DNA of 37,274 bases, taken from assembly GCA_019114305.1 (NCBI GenBank), contig DXFU01000091.1, forward strand, positions 1 to 37,274. The letters are read 5' to 3'. This stretch comes from Candidatus Hungatella pullicola (GTDB taxonomy: Bacteria; Bacillota; Clostridia; Lachnospirales; Lachnospiraceae). The first letter of the stretch is position 1, and each line of letters begins with the position of its first letter. The position numbers and the translations under genes are program-made. Below, in pieces: positions 32,160 through 37,274 of the stretch. The notes under the pieces are model-generated. The model saw only the letters and a list, made by a program, of their open reading frames with translations, ran no database searches and was not told where the DNA came from.

Positions 32160-33977
32160 TTAAGGTTCCAGATTTTTCAGTTCTGAAAGAAGGCGTTCAT
32201 TGTCTTCTTCTGTTCTTACGGCAATGCGGATGTATTCTCCCTTTACTTTTCCGGATAAATCCTTGATGAAGAGATTTTTCTCCAGAAGCTTCCAGGACAG
32301 CTGGCTGGAGGTGAAATTGCCTGTCACCTGGCACATAATATAATTGGCCTGAGAGGGAATGGGGCGAAGAAAAGATATTTCTTTCAGACCTTCCATCAGG
32401 ATTTCCCTGCTTTTTTTAATTTTATCCAGGGAAGAGGCGTAATCCTTTTTGTATTTCTCGCTGATCTGCATGTAAAATTCTCCAAAGGAATTAATATTCC
32501 AGATGGCTACCTGCTTTTTCAGACGGCTGATAAGAGGCTCATCACTGCTGGCCAGAACTCCCAGGCGCAGACCGGGAACACCGTAGGATTTGGAAATACT
32601 TTTTACGATATACAATTTATCGTACATATCCAGAACCTCTTCCTGAATCAGGGAAGCATCGCAGTCAGAAGGGCAGACTGCGAAATCTGAGAAGCTTTCA
32701 TCAAGAATCAGCCCTGTGTTTTTCTGCCTGCACCAGGAAATCAGGAAAAGAAGTTCTTCCCTGGACAGCCAATTGCCGGAGGGATTGTCCGGGTTAATAA
32801 GAATCAGATAGTCCACTGCGTTTTCCTTTTTTCCGAAAAAGGCAGTGAGATCATCCACAGTATAGGAAAAATCAGGATTGTCAGGGACAAAAACAACACA
32901 GTCCTGGTGGATTAACCGGTTAGGGTATTCTTCAAAAGTAGGGCGAATGAGACCAAAACGTCCCTTAAGCTGCTCGGTTAAAGCTTTGATCAGCTCGGCC
33001 GCGCCGTTTCCTGTCAGAATGTGACTGCTTTTGACGCCAAAATTTCTGGAAGCAAGAAGGCTGTTTACTCTCATACCGGAAGGGTACTGGGTAAGGAGCG
33101 CATCAAAGCTGGATTTTATCTCCTCCATCATTCTCTCAGGGGGATAATAAGGATTCACCAGATAACAGAAATCTGTCAGGCTGGGGTATCTCCAGTAACC
33201 TCCGTAGCGTGAGGAAATTAACCGATACTTTTCTTCCGGGGAAGGAGCGAATAGAGACTGGGCAATATCCAGATCCTGAATGTCGTCAATTTCATACCAG
33301 GTTTGTCCTGTAAGTCTTTTTGCTTTGATCTCTTTTGTCTCCAGAAGGGCGATCAGCTTAATGACCGATTCATAGTATTCATTATTTCCCATAGCCTTGG
33401 CGTATGCTTCAAGGAAGGGAACATAAGTATTGGCGGAAAAGTGACGGCTGAACTTATATATATTTACAGTTTTGTAATAGCTGTTTTTATCCTGGAATTT
33501 CAGATATTTGCCGGGAATGAAGTCAGCAATGGAATCGTCCTCATCTAAAACCATACAGGTTCCATCCATCCAGCTGGCATATTTGTCTACAAGAGCCAGG
33601 GTTTGTCTGGGATCATCAAGGAGAAGGTCAATAAGGGCTTCCTCAAAAATAATATCAGATTCCAGCAGAAGGGTATCCTCCTCAATGAGATATTCTTTGG
33701 CCAGAGCCAGAGAATAAATATTATTGGTTTTATCGTAGATCTCATTGCGGATAAAGCAAAGAGGGGTATGGATGTTTAATTCAGTGACATAATCGGTCAG
33801 TTTCTGCCCTTCATAGCCGGTTACAATAAGAATTCTGGAAAGGTTTTTTTTGTCCAGGATCCTTAAGGCTCTTTCAATGAGAGTAATGCCGTTGACCTTT
33901 ACCATGCATTTGGTATTTTGTGCAGTGTATTCTTTTAAACGTTTGCCCATGCCGGCGGCCAAAATGATTGCCTGCAT
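32160..33977 (-). CDS. Fusion of a LicC-like CTP:phospho-alcohol cytidylyltransferase and a CobD/HisC-like PLP-dependent enzyme
   Basis: A 605-residue two-domain protein. Residues 1-243 are a nucleotidyltransferase of the LicC type: LAAGMGKRL (6-14), K23/K27 in TKCMVKV, NNIYSLALA, metal Asp in LESDI (D108) and YEIDDIQDL. Residues about 255-605 are a fold-type I PLP enzyme: NPDNPSGNWLSREEL, LDESFSDF, and the PLP lysine in KSISKSYGVPGLRLG (K463), most like CobD/HisC. The family chemistry suggests making an amino-alcohol phosphate (decarboxylation of phosphoserine or phosphothreonine) and activating it with CTP; a transaminase reaction is also possible. I start at 33977, after GAGGA at six bases. 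An upstream ATG at 34058 has a G-rich site, so a longer form remains possible. LicD is nearby at 35840. Confidence 0.88.
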   Translation of the reverse strand: MQAIILAAGMGKRLKEYTAQNTKCMVKVNGITLIERALRILDKKNLSRILIVTGYEGQKLTDYVTELNIHTPLCFIRNEIYDKTNNIYSLALAKEYLIEEDTLLLESDIIFEEALIDLLLDDPRQTLALVDKYASWMDGTCMVLDEDDSIADFIPGKYLKFQDKNSYYKTVNIYKFSRHFSANTYVPFLEAYAKAMGNNEYYESVIKLIALLETKEIKAKRLTGQTWYEIDDIQDLDIAQSLFAPSPEEKYRLISSRYGGYWRYPSLTDFCYLVNPYYPPERMMEEIKSSFDALLTQYPSGMRVNSLLASRNFGVKSSHILTGNGAAELIKALTEQLKGRFGLIRPTFEEYPNRLIHQDCVVFVPDNPDFSYTVDDLTAFFGKKENAVDYLILINPDNPSGNWLSREELLFLISWCRQKNTGLILDESFSDFAVCPSDCDASLIQEEVLDMYDKLYIVKSISKSYGVPGLRLGVLASSDEPLISRLKKQVAIWNINSFGEFYMQISEKYKKDYASSLDKIKKSREILMEGLKEISFLRPIPSQANYIMCQVTGNFTSSQLSWKLLEKNLFIKDLSGKVKGEYIRIAVRTEEDNERLLSELKNLEP

Positions 33978-34087
33978 AATAGTTCCTCGTCTTTCCGATC
34001 CACACTGAAGGTTTCTCCTGTCAGGGAGTCTTGATGGATCTGTGAAATATTGTAGCATAATCTGCCCCCCCTTCATAGACAAAATTC

Positions 34088-34136
34088 TTACGATTTTCAG
34101 CGAACTTTACGATTTTTCCCTGAGCTTTACTTTTAA
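34088..34136 (+). repeat. Three direct repeats with about 20-bp period upstream of the L,D-transpeptidase gene
   Basis: TTACGATTTT occurs at 34088-34097 and 34107-34116, and a shorter version (TTACTTTTAA) at 34127-34136. The spacing is 19 and 20 bp, about two helical turns. The last overlaps the -35 box. It may be an operator; no regulator is assigned. Confidence 0.45.
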
Positions 34137-34154
34137 AATGCCCTATAGTATAAT
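34126..34154 (+). promoter_or_regulatory. Promoter of the L,D-transpeptidase gene
   Basis: TTTACT (34126-34131), a 17-bp spacer and a perfect TATAAT (34149-34154). Transcription should start near 34161. Confidence 0.75.
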
Positions 34155-34172
34155 TTATTCATACAATCTTTC

Positions 34173-34206
34173 TATGAGAAGGGGAACTCCCCCCTTATTT
34201 CTCATA
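34173..34206 (+). promoter_or_regulatory. Hairpin in the 5' leader of the L,D-transpeptidase gene
   Basis: TATGAGAA pairs with TTCTCATA (34173-34180 and 34199-34206), with GGGG/CCCC stacked inside. It lies about 12 nt after the probable transcription start and 44 nt before the ATG, without a T run, so it is more likely a stability or control element than a terminator. Confidence 0.5.
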
Positions 34207-34249
34207 AGGTTCTGAAGAGGACCGGGATAGAGACAGGAGGAAATGATTT

Positions 34250-35665
34250 ATGGCAAAACGTATGAAAAGGTATATGGGGATTTTAATCAGTCTGGTTCTT
34301 ATTCTGGCTGCAGCCACCACAGCGCTGGCCGAAGAGCAGTCTGTAACTGTGATACCTGCTCAGAACACATCTTCTCCCCATATCTGGTATCAGGTATTTA
34401 CTCAGGGAGCATGGAGAGAGCCTGTTCAGGATCAGTACCCGGCAGCAGACGGCTCATCCTCACCGGTGGAAGGAATTAAGATGTGGCTGTCAGGTGTTGA
34501 GGGAACAGTTTCTTATCGGGTCTACTATACAAACGGAGGATGGCAGGCCTGGGTGTCAGACGGAGCTGTTGCAGGCGGAGAGAATACAGGAAATCAGATA
34601 GAAGCTATTCAGGTGCAGTTGGGAGGCTATGCCGGACAGGTACTGGATGTATGGTACAACACTACGGTAAATGGCAGAGAAACTCTTGGATGGGCAAGAA
34701 CCGGAGAAGCGGCGGGAGCCATAGGAGAAGGATCTGTGGTTACCAGTATGGAAGCATTCCTTACAGAGGTGAATCAGACTGTGGGATACGGGGAGGCCCT
34801 TAGAAGTACGCTTCCCTATGGATTTTACGACGACAACGGAGTGACCCGTTATACCGACGTTCCGGGCAGTATATATACCGGATGGGTAAGGGCAGACGGG
34901 AACCGTTATTATGTAAGGGATAATTCGATTCTTACCGGCTGGCAGTACATAGATGGATTAAAATACTATTTTGATCAGCAGGGCCGTCTGGTTCAGGATC
35001 TGGACTCTGTCATTGGAATTCAGTCTTCCTATGTGATAAAAATCAACAAGCTGTTAAACTGTGTTACTGTTTATGCCAAAGACGGAGAGAACGGATATAT
35101 TATACCGGTAAAAGCTATGCTCTGTTCTGTAGGAGATGATACTCCTCTGGGAGTATTTCATACTCCGGAGAAATACAGATGGAGACTGATGGTAAACGAT
35201 ACTTATACTCAGTACGCTACCAGAATTACAGCGGGACAGGGATTTTTGATTCATTCTATCTGCTATGACAGACCGGATATTTATACTATGCAGTCTGTGG
35301 GATACAATGGACTGGGAGTGGTTCGATCTCTGGGCTGTGTCCGCCTTACTGCTGAGAATGCCAAGTGGGTTTATGACAATTGTCCCATTGGAACAACAGT
35401 TGAAATTTATGAGGATGCTTCTACACCAGGCCCATTTGACAGACCTACCATTACTCCTATACCGGAAGATCAGACCTGGGATCCTACCGATCCGCTGATC
35501 AGTCAGGAGCTGAAGGATCAGGCGGCCCAGCAGGAAGCTCAGGCTCAGGCCGAACTGGAAGCTCAGCAGAAAGCGGAAGAGGAGAGAATTGCCGCAGAGA
35601 AGGCGGCAGCGGAAGAAGAGGCCAGAAGAAGAGAAGAAATTGGGCCTGGATATGATCTTATGTAA
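34250..35665 (+). CDS. Secreted L,D-transpeptidase with ChW and cell-wall-binding repeats
   Basis: The 471-residue protein has a signal peptide (cleavage near ALA, residue 27). ChW-type repeats follow (about 45-185, with GWQAWVSDGAVAGG), then choline-binding-like Trp/Tyr repeats (about 208-250, TGWVRADGNRYYV and TGWQYIDGLKYYFD), and a YkuD L,D-transpeptidase domain (about 262-395). Its catalytic cysteine is in SLGCVRL (C363), with H335 in LIHSICYD. A 65-residue Ala/Glu/Gln-rich, probably coiled-coil tail ends the protein. It should cross-link or modify peptidoglycan by 3-3 bonds or attach proteins to it. AGGAGG is eight bases before the ATG. Divergent from the cytidylyltransferase fusion. The choline-type repeats fit a phospho-alcohol-decorated wall polymer. 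Confidence 0.93.
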   Translation: MAKRMKRYMGILISLVLILAAATTALAEEQSVTVIPAQNTSSPHIWYQVFTQGAWREPVQDQYPAADGSSSPVEGIKMWLSGVEGTVSYRVYYTNGGWQAWVSDGAVAGGENTGNQIEAIQVQLGGYAGQVLDVWYNTTVNGRETLGWARTGEAAGAIGEGSVVTSMEAFLTEVNQTVGYGEALRSTLPYGFYDDNGVTRYTDVPGSIYTGWVRADGNRYYVRDNSILTGWQYIDGLKYYFDQQGRLVQDLDSVIGIQSSYVIKINKLLNCVTVYAKDGENGYIIPVKAMLCSVGDDTPLGVFHTPEKYRWRLMVNDTYTQYATRITAGQGFLIHSICYDRPDIYTMQSVGYNGLGVVRSLGCVRLTAENAKWVYDNCPIGTTVEIYEDASTPGPFDRPTITPIPEDQTWDPTDPLISQELKDQAAQQEAQAQAELEAQQKAEEERIAAEKAAAEEEARRREEIGPGYDLM

Positions 35666-35700
35666 GAAGAGTTACACTGACCCTATGACACAAATGTGAG

Positions 35701-35741
35701 AAAAAGAGATTCTGCCGATACTCGGTTAGAATCTCTTTTTT
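35701..35741 (+). terminator. Intrinsic terminator after the L,D-transpeptidase gene
   Basis: AAAAAGAGATTCT pairs with AGAATCTCTTTTTT, with CCG/CGG stacked inside, and ends in a T run. Confidence 0.92.
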
Positions 35742-35775
35742 GCTTCGGCTGTCTGTCCCCATCTGTCGATTCTGG

Positions 35776-35804
35776 TTTACATTTCCACAGCTATATTGTA
35801 GAAT
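35776..35804 (+). promoter_or_regulatory. Promoter of the LicD-family gene
   Basis: TTTACA (35776-35781), a 17-bp spacer and TAGAAT (35799-35804), 35 bases before the ATG. Confidence 0.7.
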
Positions 35805-35839
35805 AAAACGGAATATAGAAAGAAATTGGAGGATGTTGC

Positions 35840-36742
35840 ATGGCCAGATTTTATGAGCCGGAGATTCTTCACCGGGTACAGCAGATGGAGCTGGATATAC
35901 TAAAGGATGTAATGAAGCTTTGCCGGGACAATGGCCTTACGTTTTTCGGTATGGCAGGAACAGCTATAGGAGCTATCCGGCATCAGGGGTTTATTCCATG
36001 GGATGATGACATTGATATTGCCATGCCCCGCAGGGATTTTGAAAAGCTGCTGCAGCTGGTGGAAGAGCAGATGGGAGATAAGTACTATATCCTGAATTAC
36101 CGGACCAATGAAAATTATCCTTTGATGACTACCAGAATCTGCAGGAGAGGAACCCGTTTTGTGGACTCTCCCATGAGAGATGTGGATTGTCCATTTGGGA
36201 TTTTTTTGGACATGTATGTCTATGACAATATACCGGATAATGATCTGGCTATGAAACTGCAGGCATGGGAGGCCTGGTTTTACAGCAAGCTTTTGATCTT
36301 ACGCTCCATTCCCAGACCTTATTTGGCTCAGACTGGCTGGAAGGCAAAGGTAATTACGGGCATTTGTATTGGGGTTCACTGGATGTTAAAGAGCCTTCAT
36401 GTGTCTAAAAAGGGTCTTGCCGGACGGTGTGAGAGGGTATGCAGGCGGTATGAGAAGAAGAAGACCAAACGGATGGCTTTTTATCCTGATACCAATCCTT
36501 TCTGGAATGTGGTAGACAAATCCGGCTTAAGGCCTATGCAGGTCCTTACTTTTGAAGGGCTGAAAATGCCGTTTCCATCTACGGAGGACAAGATTCTTAC
36601 TTATATGTACGGAAATTATATGGAGCTGCCGCCGGTGGAAAAACGGAAGACCCACTACCCTTATATTCTGGATTTGGGAGACGGCACGGTTCTGGGAGAC
36701 GGAGCGGCAGATAAAACAAAGAAAGAGGATGTGAAGCCATGA
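35840..36742 (+). CDS. LicD-family phosphotransferase
   Basis: The 300-residue protein is a LicD/FKRP-type transferase (nucleotidyltransferase-like fold). The family moves phosphocholine or similar groups from CDP-alcohols to surface glycans. The signature GFIPWDDDIDIAMPRRDFEKL (D55-D57, D59) follows FFGMAGTAIGAIRHQG, both as in the family. GGAGG precedes the ATG. The stop overlaps the next gene's ATG by 4 bp (ATGA), so it is coupled to a flippase-like membrane protein. The matching activation enzyme is probably the LicC-like fusion at 32160-33977. The phospho-group is not known: phosphocholine, phosphoethanolamine or an aminopropanol phosphate are options. Confidence 0.92.
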   Translation: MARFYEPEILHRVQQMELDILKDVMKLCRDNGLTFFGMAGTAIGAIRHQGFIPWDDDIDIAMPRRDFEKLLQLVEEQMGDKYYILNYRTNENYPLMTTRICRRGTRFVDSPMRDVDCPFGIFLDMYVYDNIPDNDLAMKLQAWEAWFYSKLLILRSIPRPYLAQTGWKAKVITGICIGVHWMLKSLHVSKKGLAGRCERVCRRYEKKKTKRMAFYPDTNPFWNVVDKSGLRPMQVLTFEGLKMPFPSTEDKILTYMYGNYMELPPVEKRKTHYPYILDLGDGTVLGDGAADKTKKEDVKP

Positions 36743-37274
36743 ATGGGCTTTTCAAGCGGATGACTAAAAATAGTTCAAACAGGACTCCAGAGACTCTGGA
36801 TCGTCTGAATATAGGGTGGAATATGATAGGGAGCCTGATTTATGCAGGCTCCAGTATGATTTTAACGGCTCTTGTGAACCATCTTGTGGGAGCAGAACAG
36901 GGCGGAATCTTTGGATTCGCTTTCAGCACCTTCGGGCAGCAGATGTTTTTGGCTGCCTATTTTGGCATGCGTCCTATTCAGAGTACGGATATTGAGAAGC
37001 GGTATACGTTTGGAGAGTATTTCCGGGTAAGGCAGATTACATGTCTGTGGGCCATTGCTTTTGGAATGGTTTATATTTTTATTAATACCTTTCTCATTAG
37101 GGACGGATATTCGGCTCAAAAGGCTGCAGTGGTGCTTCTTATGGTTTTTTATAAGGTACTGGATGGACTGGCAGACGTATATGAATCTGAATTTCAGCGG
37201 GAGGGCTGTCTTTATCTGACTGGAAAGGCTATGACATTCCGAACGCTGCTGTCTGTGGCATGTTTCTTGGGAAG
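36739..37274 (+). CDS. Flippase-like polysaccharide/surface polymer exporter (partial, runs off the right edge)
   Basis: The frame is open from ATG 36739 to the window end, 178 codons, with no stop. The start overlaps the LicD stop by 4 bp. The visible part has a basic N-terminus and about four hydrophobic segments (about 27-50, 57-80, 100-120 and 128-150). It opens TPETLDRLNIGWNMIGSLIYAG, as in MOP/Wzx-type flippase-like proteins of surface polysaccharide clusters. It contains a charged YESEFQREG loop. The likely role is transport of a lipid-linked glycan unit across the membrane. Family call is moderate because over half of the protein is missing. Confidence 0.75.
   Translation, partial: MNGLFKRMTKNSSNRTPETLDRLNIGWNMIGSLIYAGSSMILTALVNHLVGAEQGGIFGFAFSTFGQQMFLAAYFGMRPIQSTDIEKRYTFGEYFRVRQITCLWAIAFGMVYIFINTFLIRDGYSAQKAAVVLLMVFYKVLDGLADVYESEFQREGCLYLTGKAMTFRTLLSVACFLG

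Noticed and set aside
33978-34082. Longer N-terminus for the cytidylyltransferase fusion (start at 34082 or 34058)
   Set aside because: The family begins right at the LAAGMG motif and ATG 33977 has a well-spaced GAGGA. The upstream residues look unstructured, although the G-rich site before 34058 leaves some doubt.

Overview
The window looks like a chromosomal segment of a Gram-positive anaerobe of the Clostridia, most likely a gut-type Lachnospiraceae. This is inferred from the protein families (ChW-repeat wall proteins, a RarA beginning MDLFDYMRQN, a GPH symporter with GH2 and GH3 enzymes, a type-2 LeuA), strong AGGAGG ribosome binding sites, TTGACA/TATAAT promoters and many intrinsic terminators. 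The species is not identified. No transposase, integrase, phage gene or CRISPR array is visible.

Layout. 54-312: three tRNA genes (Gly, Asp, Val), none with an encoded CCA, then a terminator. 440-885: a cold-shock protein gene whose promoter is separated from the gene by a terminator-like hairpin. 904-4988: a cytidylate-kinase-like protein (minus), then a membrane-anchored polysaccharide deacetylase, rarA and a phosphodiesterase overlapping rarA by 4 bp. 4992-9676: a solitary Dam-type methylase, a lactonase-family beta-propeller, then aroC, rpiB and a beta-hydroxyacid dehydrogenase. 9686-16234: lepB (minus), a DUF3810-like membrane metalloprotease candidate, glgB with a repeat-built C-terminal tail, an MscS channel and a ROK glucokinase.

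16368-23828 is a self-contained glycoside locus: an AraC-type regulator divergent from GH2, GPH symporter and GH3 genes, with a direct-repeat operator candidate in the divergent promoter. None of the three enzymes or the symporter has a secretion signal, so the substrate is probably imported and split in the cytosol. 23853-28816 holds a single-TM protein of unknown function, an HD-type alarmone hydrolase candidate, methylglyoxal synthase, a secreted ChW/deacetylase and glmM. 28852-30846 is leuA with a leader of about 200 nt and two terminators.

30882-37274 is a cell-surface region: glf (UDP-galactopyranose mutase), a minus-strand fusion of a LicC-like cytidylyltransferase with a CobD/HisC-like PLP enzyme, a secreted ChW/L,D-transpeptidase, a LicD-family phosphotransferase, and the start of a flippase-like membrane protein that runs off the right edge. 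Read together, the fusion protein could make and CTP-activate an amino-alcohol phosphate, which LicD would place on a galactofuranose-containing surface glycan. This is the most interesting candidate system here. The functional link is inference from domain content and proximity.
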